From: Apostichopus californicus
Taxonomy: Eukaryota; Echinodermata; Holothuroidea; Aspidochirotida; Stichopodidae
NCBI GenBank assembly: GCA_020650975.1
Contig: JAIPMN010004348.1
Span: 1-35,679 of the forward strand
Direction of reading: 5' to 3'
DNA length: 35,679 nt
Shown here: positions 1 to 10,419 of the stretch, piece after piece
Numbering within the stretch: position 1 is the stretch's first letter
Layout: every line of letters begins with the position of its first letter
Notes under the pieces: model-generated
Told to the model about the DNA's origin: nothing
Seen by the model: the letters and a program-made list of their open reading frames with translations, nothing else
Database searches by the model: none
Made by a program: the position numbers and the translations under genes

Positions 1-299
1 ATATATTTTTATATATTTACATGACAATCAGTAGCAAGACTTGATTACATTATTTCCTAGTAAACAAAACAAAGCAAAATGAAACTCATATACACCAACT
101 TAACCGCAAAGGTCACTTGCCAGTCATAGGCAACAGTAGCATAATATATTAACTAACTAAATAAACACCACAGTTGGAAAGCAAGTACAATATGTACAGT
201 AGAGATATATTATATGTACTAGAATTAACAACAGAATAAAGTCAGAGCAGAAAGCAACTGGGGTGAATAGCAGAATTAAACATCAGGGAATATTATAAA

Positions 300-610
300 C
301 TATACTATGTAACTGTACTAAATAACTATACTATGGCTGTACTATGTAACTATACTATATAACTGTACTATAACTATACTATATAAATGTGTGATATAAC
401 TGTACTATATAGCTATACTATATTTCTGACTATATAACTGTATATCGTTGTACTTCATACTATACTATATAACTATACTATATAACTAATAACTATACTA
501 TCTCACTGCACTATATAACTATACTATATAACTGTACTATGTCACTGGAATATATACAATACTATATAACTTTACTATATTAACTATACTATATGACTGT
601 ACTATCTAAA
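300..610. repeat. AT-rich minisatellite, AACTATACTATAT-type units
   Basis: Irregular tandem copies of AACTATACTATATAACTGTA in the 3' flank of gene A, including ctgtactat and ctatactat variants. The rest of 1-746 shows no coding potential; part of it must be the gene A 3' UTR. Confidence 0.8.
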
Positions 611-746
611 TGTTTGGTATTATTATTATTATTACTATATAACTGTATATAGAAACATGCACTTGAATGTAACACAACAATATGATAGCACAAGTTAGTA
701 TTATCTCAGTGACATAACTATATACCTCTCTTATTAAGTCAGGACT

Positions 747-786
747 TTATTTTGAATCCTCTTTACTTCTTCGTCTCTCCCCTGAC
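747..786 (-). CDS. Gene A exon 6, terminal coding exon
   Basis: The acceptor ttgttttccag is followed by a frame that completes the split Arg codon and encodes SGERRRSKEDSK and TAA (749-747). The position matches gene B exon 6. The AATAAA overlapping the stop codon is too early to be the true poly(A) signal. I saw no clear AATAAA further downstream. Confidence 0.8.
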
Positions 787-3700
787 CTGGAAAACAAGGA
801 AAGTTTTCTACATGAGCAAGGTCTCCAAAGTGTGGGTGCATACCATGAATTTAAAATAAAAATACACTGAGATACATTTTATGCAAGTACAGTAACATCC
901 ATGATATCAACAGGAAACAGTTCACAGATGGAAATTATCTGATTTTTTGTAGACTGTTACACTTTTAAAAGCCCCACAACCGATTGCAAAAGGCAAGAAA
1001 TATAATTTGGCCAAGCTTTTTTAACATCATTTTCCAGACAAGTTCAGGGTATAATTTATCTGGTATTGCATTGCAAACTGCTATGCAAAATGGCCATTGC
1101 TATACAAGTCCAAAGATGAGTAACAGCTTTGTTTTACACAGGAACCATACTATTTGCTAAGAGACTTCAAAACTGATCTTCAAGATTTGAACACTCAATT
1201 ATTCCCTGAAGTTGGCAAAACTGCTCGTGCTCTTGAGGTACCTGGATCTATGAAGGTACCTGGATCTGTGCAGGTACCTTGGCATTCATGAAGGTACCTG
1301 GGGATCTATGAAGGTACCTGGATCTGTGAAGGTACCTTGGCATTCATGAAGGTACCTGGGAATCTTTGAATGTACCTGGATATATGAAGGTACCTGGGGA
1401 TCTATGAATGTACCTGGATCTATGATGTACCTGGGGATCTATGAATGTACCTGGATCTAAGGAGGTACCTGGGGATCTATGAATGTACCTGGGGATTTTT
1501 AAAGGTACATGTGGATCTATGAGGTACCTGGGGATCTAAGAATGTACCTGGTTCTATGAAGGTACCTGGGGATCTATGAATGTACCTGGATCTATGAAGG
1601 TACCTGGGGATCTATGAATGTACCTGGATCTATGAAGCCGCTCTGAAGACCCTGTACTTCTTCGTCTTTGCCGATTGTTGGGCCGATTGTTGGGAAGATA
1701 CGAACGTGGCAATCTCTCTCTCGATCTTAATTGGAAAGGAAAAGATCTAATATTGTCAAAATAAACTCTAGCAGGAGCATAGGTAGACAGTTCAGTGGAA
1801 GACAGAAGAAGATAGAGGGATTGGGAAGGTGGCGATAGAGGAGGGGAAAGGACTAGCTACACTGTAGTTCAATTATTTTACATGTTAGCATGCGTATAAC
1901 CTCATGCAAACATTTTTCAACAATATCTGCAACACATTTTTTATATACAGTATTTCCTCCCAGCCTATAATACCCTCGGTTAATACAGCCATAAACTGTA
2001 CAGCCATAAACAGCCATAAAGTTGAAAATCAACCTTCTCCTCTCTATTGTAAGGGATGGATGGTTGACTGATTCATTTCTACTGATGATATCAAATGCTA
2101 CATGGTAAGCCTTGAATTGCAGAACAGTTGTTTTGCTTTTATGGTGACCCCGATTTCTTGATATGGGATAGGCATTACAACACTAAGAGTATACGACATA
2201 CTGTGGGAAGATAATTGAGGAGACTACTAACAAAGTCTAACAAGAAGACTTGTGGAATAGAAGTTCCCGGAGAACAAGGATAAGCATAGAAAAAGAATTG
2301 AAGAAGTTAGAACTGACAAAGGAAACAAAGTGGAAACACCGCACCCCCATCCACCCCACTACTCGCACCTCCATCAACCCCACTACCCGCACCCCCATCC
2401 ACCTCACTACTCGCACCCCATCCACCCCACTCCTGGCACCCCCATCCACCTCACTACTCGCACCCCATCCGCCCCATTACTCCCACCCCAATCCACCCAC
2501 TACTCGCCCCCCCATCCACCCAACTCCTCACACCCACCTCACTACTCGCACCCCCATCCACCTCACTATTCGCACACATATCCACCCCACTATTTGCACA
2601 ACTAACGTTCAGTCATGGATTTTCTTTCACCTTTTCACTTACCTGGAGCGTAACCTTCTGCGAGGTGAGCGAGACCTCGACCTAATTAAGAGGAGAACAA
2701 AAGTTTCAAGGGATCTAGTTGAAGGTTCGGTATTTTACTTCGTGGGAACACAGGTGCCTGATGCAGACACTACAATTTCGCAGCCAGTTGCATGCACCTT
2801 CATATTATAGCAAACCGTCTACCATTATCAATTCTTTGCTGGTAAGTTTGGCATTTCTTGCTTTCCGCCTACAAAAACATTCTCCAATAGCAAGCATTTT
2901 TCTAGTTTTGAAGAAGATACATGCCAAAGCTAGTGATTAAGTTTAATTGTGACAACTTTAGCCAAAATATGATCCTAATGGGATATTATCATAAGATATT
3001 AATACTACAAAGTTAAACCCATGTTAGAATAGTCCACCCTATATGACTCATATCTCCTAATCCATTCATCAGGGTGGAGAGCTAATCTCTTGATGACAGA
3101 AATGGTTTTGATTTTTAATTTTTGATCATAATCTTCGATGATAAGTAGATCTATGAATGTACCGTCCGATCTAACAAATTACATTAATGCGCCACGAATA
3201 ATTACCTCATGCAGTCTTGAATCGTGTGCAGCTGTGCCAGGTGCACATGGTCAGTTGTAAAGGGGTGAAGTGAGTCAATGAATTGGTTTGGTTCGGTCAG
3301 GACGGAGGAATGGTCAGGGATTGTCAGCTGCTGACTTGTATGGAAAGTGGTACCTATACAGTAATAAGTCTCAGTTTGGTAGAGAGAGGATCGAACAGCC
3401 GTTACTTTTAAGTAGGACGAATCGAATGATAGGGTCAGCCTTTGGCTTTCAGTTGACTCGGTTCTGGGATGATCGAGTTGTAAAAATGTTGTAACACCCA
3501 TCAAAGTCTGTATCAGAGATTGTAACCATTGTAGTAATTCTCAGATTGTGAAGAGTCCATGCCCCTTAAATCAGTACAGTAGTAGCTGTGCCTAACACCA
3601 GTAATTTAGCAGTTGAGTTGGTAAAGCACTGTAAATCAGCTGTCTTGTCAGCTCAAATTTGTTAGCACCCGAGAAGTAGTTTTGTGGTATCTTTCTGTTG

Positions 3701-6700
3701 TGACTGTGCTAGTAGTGTGACAATCATCACATATACCTTAATAAATGGTGCAATTAGGAGAAAGAGCACATGTCAACAAAATGCTTACAGTAATGACTAT
3801 TTATTTTTAATCTGTGGTAGAAGTGTGCATGATTTGATGTGAATTGCAGTTTGAACATTATGATCTTCCCTGCCTATAGCAAATACCACCGGAGTACACC
3901 AGATTTCATATCTAACCCCAGTTCATAATGCTAGCCATACTGAACGCTCCTCTGCACAAATTCATTACTAAACACACTGTGTACTATTTCAGTGGTCAAG
4001 CTAACTTTGTCTTCACACAGGAAAGTAGTGCTGACCATGTGAGCACTTGTGTTTACAATCATATGGTGGCTGGTCAATTAATTAGGTGCACTCAATGATG
4101 AATCCTAATGGCAGTACTTGGGGTAGTTTATGCTATCAAGTAACATATTTTTAATGCTCGAGTGAACTTGAGGAGGACTGTTTTTCTGTAAGCAGGCTTG
4201 ACTGTCATGAATGGCGTTCAGTGTAGGAACATGCACGAGAGGTGCAACTAATTACAAAACCACAAGACCAAATACATGGTTTCTATAATAATAAATTATT
4301 CATGGCGATACATTTTAAATGAGAATATATTGTCGCTCTGCAGGTTTTGACCATTGCCGAATTCACATTGATCAGTAGGCATTGTGGAATGTGGACCTGT
4401 TTACAAGGTTTCATACTTTTCTGTTGACGACAAATGAACTTTGACCTTTAAAGGAAACTCAATAAGGTGGAGGATAAACTACTGTACCAACAAAAAGTAA
4501 TTTGAATTTCATGCTTCATGATTGGAGTCGTTGTTTTGAGACGGTTTTCAGATTTGGATATCTGTTCACCTCAAATGACCTTTGACCTCCAGAGAAGCAA
4601 ACAGATGTCTAGCATGCATTATTAAAAGGTGGATCAACATATGAAGTGTGAACTTTTACTTTTGGAGTCATGGGAATTCACAAGAGGTACTTTGACCTCT
4701 GTGGAATGAAAAACCATCCATGCATGCTGCAAGATACATAAACCTTTCAAAATAAAAATGAACAGTATGTAAGAATAAGTACTACAAAGCATGCTTAACT
4801 GATTGATATGTCTATGTACATGCATGTAGGTCTGTTACATTAATACAACTTACAGTACTTAGCAATATATGTTGCATCTTGATTGAACCACTCACCTCCT
4901 GTTACGTTGTCTTGGAACATAACTTATCTTTGGGACAGGCCCCGGGTAGGGCCTGGCATACTCCACACGAATGCGCTTTCCACAAACTCGTCTAAAAGTA
5001 AAAAATGTGACAAAATTGACATCGCAAATTAAATCACAGAAAAAGAGATGTTGTCGAGAGAAGAAACTTCTAGGCCGGACCACATTGATATACAGAATAT
5101 TGATATACAGAATATACAGAAACACATCAAGTACGTATGTTGTTTATTAAACATGGACGTTTTCATCATCATTCTTGAAACAAAGAACCACCAAAACATT
5201 CAGACCTCATAATCCCACCCTTCATGGTGGTCAAAATCTACATAATTAATTCCTGGGAATTAAAAAAAAAACGATTGCCTCATCGGGCACATGCATGCTG
5301 TTATACTTGTACTACAGATACAGGTATGTGCCCAGGATTTCCTGAGTGCCGGGTATACTGATCGCCGTCCTGGGGGAGGGGTCTAAGGGGGAGGGGGTAT
5401 TCCCCTCCCCTTTGAGAAATTTTGAAGGTGCTCAGATGCCAAATGCTGGCACTTGTGTAGCTTTTTAGGCACATAGTACTAGTTTTGCTAACAATTTACA
5501 TTTTTTAATAATTTTTAGTGAAATATATTACATACCTGGTAAAAGTTATTAGTTTGTTTCAAAGAGATTTTACAAGGGACTGATTGAGAGCCGTAAGTAA
5601 TATTTCTCGCATGCGTAACTGATGCATTATTAGTCTGTATGATTTTGGCATAGGCTAGGCCCAATTTATGTTGAATATATTGTTAGGAATGTCAGGATTT
5701 AAGATGAAAATAGTGCTGGGCGGGATTCACGATTTTTAAGACAGTGCTGGGCGGTAATTTTTAGTGCTGGGCGGGGCTGTCCAGCTTGGGCACATCCCTG
5801 CAGATATATACTGTACCTGCCGTGAAGACTTCTCACAGCATCTTCTGCATCCGCCTTCTGTTTATAGACCACGTAGGCAAAGCCCGGAGGATTCCTGATT
5901 GAAAGATTAAAAAATAATTTAATTATTCCCTTTATTTAATTATGCAGAACCTATAGAATATCATCACTATGAGCTGATGACATGATCCAAGCTACAGTGG
6001 GCTTTTATAAAAGTAAGAAAGTAGAAAAGGTAAAAAAGTATAGAAGAATCAAAGTATAAAAATTCAGTAGCTATATATGTATGAAGTCCTATTGTTTGTA
6101 ATTTTCTTGGATACAGGTTGATCAATCTAGAGTCTATCAGTAGTGCAAAGGTCTCAAATCCATATTTCTCACACATGTATGTATACATGCAACTCACTGA
6201 CACAATATGATTAATATGCATGCAGCTACTTCTTAGAAAAATTAATTTTTGCATACTTTATAATAGCATACCCTGGAGAAGTACCTGTAAGTGCCCAATT
6301 GTAACTGGCAAAGTTGATCTTACACATTACAAATTACTTTTTTGCTGGTACAGTAATATTCATGATCATTATCAATATCTTCTTGACTTCTGTTTGTGTA
6401 CTACAAACTTTCATTTTGATTCTGTATTAAACTGGTTGTTTCAATATATAAATAGCTAATTTAACTAATTACAGTGTAAAATTTGGTATGGTATGCCACC
6501 AGGGTATTTTATATTATCTTTTGCATTTGTTACTTTTAAACCTCTATCTTCTGTACTACTGTGGCTAGAACTTCTCTAGTCTGTTGCCAATTATATCCAA
6601 AACCACTCATAATTGTTTCTAACAAATCACCGACTTATATTGATCATCTCTCTTGCAGTTGCATCGATCCATCAAATTATTTGCCGTCCCCCCAAAAAGT

Positions 6701-9558
6701 GCCGACTATTTGTCACCTCTTGTTAAAACAAATTGTGTTTAATATTAGTATACTCTTGTTTTTAAAAGACTCATAATAAATAACAGGACACAGGTGTGTT
6801 TGCACAATTATGTTGACATCCCACAAACCCAGTCAAACTTTAAGGACCCTCTGTATCTTAATTATACAGGTACATCTGTTTACTAACCAATCATTCAAAT
6901 TATCAACAACAGCTTTGATTCCAGGTAATATTTATACTTACAATATTCTGCTTCTATCACAATAACTCTAATAATATGCGGCTACAATATGTGACAAATA
7001 TCCGGCTGCTTCTGCTACAATTTAAGGGAAGTATTTTAAATGTACATTCCAATACAGAAAAGTTTGTGTCCCACACATAAAAATAACTACAAAGTACACA
7101 CATATATGCTTCATGACAATTTCATTGGCAAACCTTGGAAGTTCATGACTAATTTCATTGTTCTTGATGCAATATCAGGGACCCCTCCCCCTGACACATG
7201 TTTCTAATCATACCAGGGGTGAGAGATTTGGAGGAGACTGGAGTTACAATATATACTGAATATGTCTAGTAGTATTGAAATTGCTGCCTATGTTGGCTCT
7301 GCCCAATATACCTGGATGCACATTATTGTGGTGTAAATTTAATGGGGTGAGCCTTGACCCCCCCCCCCACCCCCCAGCAACTCTTAATGAGTGCCCTAAA
7401 TCTTGATGGAACAAGGTAATATTTTTGTAGACATGTTCAATGTGTTGCGGTTCTTTTATCTTGTCATCAAGATATTGTCAACTGTGGCCTAGTATAATAA
7501 TATATATAATATAATAGACCTAGTATACAGCATGTATATGTGATGTCACCAAATTTGCAACAGGTTCAGTTATGCATAATGTCAGCTTCATTTAAGTTTA
7601 TAAGTGGACACAGCTGCAGAATTACTATAATATTATGTCAATGTGTAGTTAACTGGCAAAACTAATTGTATTTGAGTGAACAATAACTATACAAATTGAC
7701 ATGGATACTTTAAGCAAAGTATCCTAGTAAATAGGGTTTGAATATATTATAGGTACTGAACATACAGGATTGAGTAATGTCTGGACGGTCTAATACTCTG
7801 CTGTGTTTACATGTATCATAAAGTGTAAACATCTACTGTTAATGGTTTAATACTTTTACAGTACTGCACTATTGATACTATACTGTATAGAACTGTACTA
7901 TAGATACTGTACTGCAGTACATCTACTTGCAACTTGTTTAGTACTGCAGTTTGGAAAACCCTACCACTGTATGGATAGGATTTTAATATGTACAGTAAGT
8001 ACAGTATAGTGTGTTAGCTTCACAGAGATCTACACTACCGTACAGAGTACATATATATGCCAGTCAGTTGCATAAATTTGTTCTCAGTCTTGTTGTATCC
8101 ATAGAAATCTTGCTGTTGAATATCACCCATAGCATAATATTTGGGCCATGCAATTGAAGATATTGACTAAGATACTGGAAGGTATATATAATTGCTTTGC
8201 TGCAATGTACAGTATGATATTACATCCTTATCTCATTCACACAAGTTCTCAGTCTCATACTGTATGTAAAACTGCCATTGATTCAATTTTGTGAGCACTG
8301 CTGAAATAGCTAGTATTTAAGTTCTACTTTACAATGATTTTTCACTCTTGCTTGGTCCATTGTCTTTTAATATCTACAATAGAATTACAGTCACAAACTG
8401 AGATCATACTCATAGATATGAAAATTTATATTGAGGAAATGGAGAAAGATGACATTGGACGTGAATCAATTTACCACTGAAGGTCTACAGAGAGGTTGTT
8501 TTTAACTTTTTACATTCACGCTATGAATATTTCAGATTTCTAGATATTTATGACACTTGAAGATTGTGACAAACTTAGAATGTGAAAAATATGATCTAAC
8601 CTAGGCTAAGGCCAAAAACACAAACTTGTGACTCCATCTTTATTGCATTAGCCACTGTAGCTATAACTTATAAGAAGCACAGATACACTGAAATCTTGGA
8701 ACATGTATCCTAACTTTGATCTACAAAATGTACTTATTTGGGCATAGCCTAGGCCTATACCAATGGCATCCCCGGTGCCACAATGCAATAATGTTCAGGC
8801 TCTCTGGATTATTCCCAGATAATGATGACTATTGTTAGTTATTACCTGAGCCTAGCCTAGATACTGTAGTTCACCGGTGTAGACCTAACAGTACCAGGTT
8901 GGACTAAATATGTTACACAGAGCCTGCGTCGGAATGCCTAAGGAAGTGTGCAGGTAGGTTAGCCTAACTTAAATTAACGTTCGTAAAGTTAGGCTGGGCC
9001 TAATCCAACTTAAGTTAGGGATTGCTTATGCCTAATTAACATAGAAATCCTATATTTAAGTTTTAATATGAGTGACCAAAACTGACCATTATTTGACTTT
9101 CAGAGTAAGCCTAACGTACACTATTAACAGTATCAAAAGGTGTGAACTGTGCTAATTATGGTCTTGAGGCAGGTATACTTGAATTAGCTTTGGTAAGCTT
9201 TATTTATGATCTTGTCCGGTAGTATCCACGTGCAAGTTATTGCAAGTGCAAGCTGTATGCCTGACGAGCTAACAGTAACAAACTGTGCGTAGACTGTACG
9301 CTGTGTACACCGACTGCATCAAATTATCACAGTACTGGAACTAACATTAGACGCCTCATTACGTTCCTAACTTGAACATATTATTATATCCAGCTGGCTA
9401 ATGATTAAGAGAACAAACCTTGCAACCCAAATGTCGATCAAAGGACCGAACCGGTCAAATTCTGTCTCCAGATCATACTTTCCGACTCTTTCACCGATGT
9501 TTCCGATAAATAGTCGATATCCATTAAACGACCGGTCATATTGTGGGTAGCGCGACAT
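747..9558 (-). CDS. SR splicing factor, SRSF3/Rbp1-like, gene A (six coding exons, 164 aa)
   Basis: Full spliced gene: exons 9558-9419, 5894-5817, 4991-4896, 2681-2643, 1725-1624 and 786-747 join into an open 495-nt frame. Residues 14-85 or so form one RRM: RNP2 is LFIGNI (16-21) and RNP1 is PPGFAYVVY (49-57), with the family hallmark WVARNPPGF. Residues 105-164 are an Arg/Ser-rich tail (RSRSRSPRRR near 105). SR proteins of this family bind pre-mRNA through the RRM and recruit splicing factors through the RS tail in the nucleus. No CCHC knuckle is present, so it is closer to SRSF3 than SRSF7; 164 aa is the usual size. The start is fixed by an in-frame TGA three codons upstream and by alignment with gene B. 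The tail is weaker in RS repeats than in gene B and holds a PNNRPNNR insertion. Linker and tail differ from textbook SRSF3, so the orthology is uncertain; the family is not. Confidence 0.87.
1235..1637 (-). repeat. Minisatellite built from the gene A exon 5 splice donor (21 units)
   Basis: Twenty-one units of about 18-20 bp. In the gene's sense the two main variants are GTACCTTCATAGATCCAG and GTACATTCATAGATCCCCAG. The first unit overlaps the end of exon 5: the exon ends CTTCATAGATCCAG and the intron begins gtacattc. Nearly every unit therefore repeats a CAG|GTAC donor-like junction. The array fills about half of intron 5. Confidence 0.92.
1624..1725 (-). CDS. Gene A exon 5, RS-tail exon
   Basis: 102 nt, phase 2 at both ends. 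The acceptor is ccaattaag after a pyrimidine tract. It encodes SRERLPRSYLPNNRPNNR, then QRRRSTGSSERLHRS. The second half matches gene B exon 5 (QRRRSRSNERRDRS), ending at the equivalent AGATC..AG donor. The 12-nt unit coding PNNR is doubled. The chosen donor CCAG|gtacat is the first unit of a long array of similar donors, so the exact 3' end of the exon could vary. Confidence 0.77.
2336..2600. repeat. C-rich minisatellite (G-rich in gene A RNA)
   Basis: About eleven units of about 24 bp, CCCCCATCCACCTCACTACT followed by CGCA, with variants. It lies in gene A intron 4, starting about 43 nt past the exon 4 donor. In the transcript it reads as repeated GTGGGGTGGATGGGGGTG, with many GGG runs. Its open frames (Thr-Pro-His-rich) are by-products of a stop-free repeat. 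Confidence 0.9.
2643..2681 (-). CDS. Gene A exon 4, RS microexon
   Basis: 39 nt, phase 2 at both ends, encoding SRSRSPRRRLRS between split Arg codons. The acceptor is cttaattag and the donor is TCCAG|gtaagt. It aligns with the 36-nt gene B exon 4 (SRSRSPRRSRS). It was found by searching for the paralog's microexon on the other strand. Confidence 0.87.
2682..4895 (-). other. Gene A intron 3
   Basis: 2.2 kb between the RRM exons and the RS exons. In many SR genes this region holds a poison cassette exon; I found none that is convincing. Apart from the short repeat copy at 3147, I see nothing specific. Confidence 0.5.
3147..3163 (-). repeat. Isolated copy of the exon 5 donor repeat unit
   Basis: The stretch gatctatgaatgtacc matches the array unit at 1235-1637 over 16 bases, but lies alone in gene A intron 3. 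No neighbouring copies are seen. Confidence 0.5.
4896..4991 (-). CDS. Gene A exon 3
   Basis: 96 nt, phase 2 at both ends. It encodes RRM strand 4 (VCGKRIRVEYARPYPG) and a Pro-rich linker (PVPKISYVPRQRNR). The acceptor is tttacttttag and the donor is AGGAG|gtgagt. Gene B exon 3 is three codons longer. Confidence 0.92.
5321..5800. mobile_element. hAT-like non-autonomous DNA transposon in gene A intron 2
   Basis: The left end is CAGGTATGTGCCCAGG; the right end read inverted is CAGGGATGTGCCCAAG (14 of 16 match). Both ends directly abut CAGATA, which looks like a target duplication (hAT usually gives 8 bp). No transposase is encoded. The inside has G-rich stretches and a GTGCTGGGCGG motif three times near the right end. 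It ends 16 bp inside the intron from the exon 2 donor. Confidence 0.65.
5817..5894 (-). CDS. Gene A exon 2
   Basis: 78 nt, phase 2 at both ends. It encodes NPPGFAYVVYKQKADAEDAV and SLHG, covering RNP1 and helix 2 of the RRM. The acceptor is tttcaatcag and the donor is GGCAG|gtacag. A hAT-like element ends 16 bp past the donor. Confidence 0.93.
5895..9418 (-). other. Gene A intron 1
   Basis: 3.5 kb with no convincing coding sequence. It holds a poly-C tract (about 7358-7376), a patch rich in TACTGTA and TACAGTA words (about 7850-8060), and GCCTA/TAGGC words concentrated at 8590-9120, close to exon 1. The open frames at 5967-6776 show no family similarity. Confidence 0.6.
9419..9558 (-). CDS. 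Gene A exon 1 (coding part)
   Basis: Encodes MSRYPQYDRSFNGYRLFIGN and the first half of the RRM through IDIWVA, ending in the first two bases of an Arg codon. The donor reads GCAAG|gtttgt, the same as in gene B. Against gene B exon 1 I count 41 of 46 identical residues, with 22 silent codon differences. Confidence 0.93.
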
Positions 9559-10279
9559 ACCAGATCAACAGTCTGTCGAATTTGGAAGTAGTAACACGGA
9601 AGTAACATCTACAGCAACAACAGCCACAGAGCAAGTTTGAAAAAAACAATTGGAATTACTGTTACACATAATTAAATAACAGGACACCTATTGCTTTTCG
9701 AAATCTGTGACGGCAAATACCTTCAAACCCGTTTTGTGCTACTTGCGTTAACAACGAATTTCCGAATTTTCTCTTTACAAATAACACACAGGCTTGGCCT
9801 AACATTGAAAAACTGGAACTCAATATTGCTTTCCCGTCCTACGGTGGCCTTATCCAATCATTATCCATTAAATAGTTTATCAGGACTTCAAGACAAAAAC
9901 AAATAACAAATTCGTAACAAGAAGTCCACATATCTAGAACTCAAGAAATCGTTATGTGGGTATCCCTTATGTATTGAAGTCCGTAGTATAACCAAGTCAA
10001 ACGGAAATAAGCGAAAACAAATTTGTATTTATATTATTTACTTTAAATGTCGAGAGTAGACCACCGTATTATTTTGCACAGCGCTGACCAGGCCAGATTT
10101 ACATACTAGGCAAAGCGCCATCTATTCGTAAGACATCGTAGATTAGGCTTTAGCGTGCCTAGCTAGCCTACATTGATACAATATATGATTAGCGTTACAT
10201 TGCAATCCTAAAAAAACAATTCGGCCCTCGAGTGAACGCTCTTCAAGGAGGAACTTCATCGCGTTTACAAGCAGCAAAC
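9559..10279. promoter_or_regulatory. Shared divergent promoter and 5'-UTR region of genes A and B
   Basis: 721 bp separate the two start codons of head-to-head paralogs, so both transcription start sites must lie here unless there are upstream non-coding exons. I see no convincing TATA box placed for either gene. Short divergent intervals like this are usually bidirectional promoters (general knowledge). The transcription starts themselves cannot be read from the sequence. Confidence 0.55.
10115..10128 (-). promoter_or_regulatory. Possible CTCF-like site between the two genes
   Basis: On the minus strand this reads CGAATAGATGGCGC. That fits the CTCF core AGRKGGCRS exactly and 12 of 14 positions of the longer consensus CCASYAGRKGGCRS. 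It lies 152 bp upstream of the gene B ATG. The match is short and may be chance. Confidence 0.25.
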
Positions 10280-10419
10280 ATGCCACGTTACGCACAGTAC
10301 GATAAGTCATTCAATGGTTACCGGCTGTTTATCGGTAATATCGGTGAAAGAGTTGGGAAGTATGATCTGGAAGCCGAATTTGATAAATTTGGACCTCTGA
10401 TTGACATATGGGTCGCAAG
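10280..10419 (+). CDS. Gene B exon 1 (coding part)
   Basis: Encodes MPRYAQYDKSFNGYRLFIGN and on to IDIWVA; the donor is GCAAG|gtttgt. It has the same length and phase as gene A exon 1. The MPRY start also resembles the N-terminus of insect Rbp1 and vertebrate SRSF proteins. Confidence 0.94.

Noticed and set aside
747..752. AATAAA overlapping the gene A stop as poly(A) signal
   Set aside because: It would leave almost no 3' UTR; the overlap with TCAAAATAAAG looks accidental.
1235..1637. CRISPR-like array
   Set aside because: Regular 18-20 bp repeats without unique spacers, in an intron-containing eukaryotic gene; it is a minisatellite.
2250..2810. 186-residue Thr/Pro/His-rich open frame
   Set aside because: Product of the C-rich minisatellite; the same DNA on the other strand contains gene A exon 4 with good splice sites.
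10232..10279. N-terminal extension of gene B
   Set aside because: The frame is open but begins with GTG, and gene A has an in-frame TGA just upstream of the aligned ATG; the ATG at 10280 fits the family.
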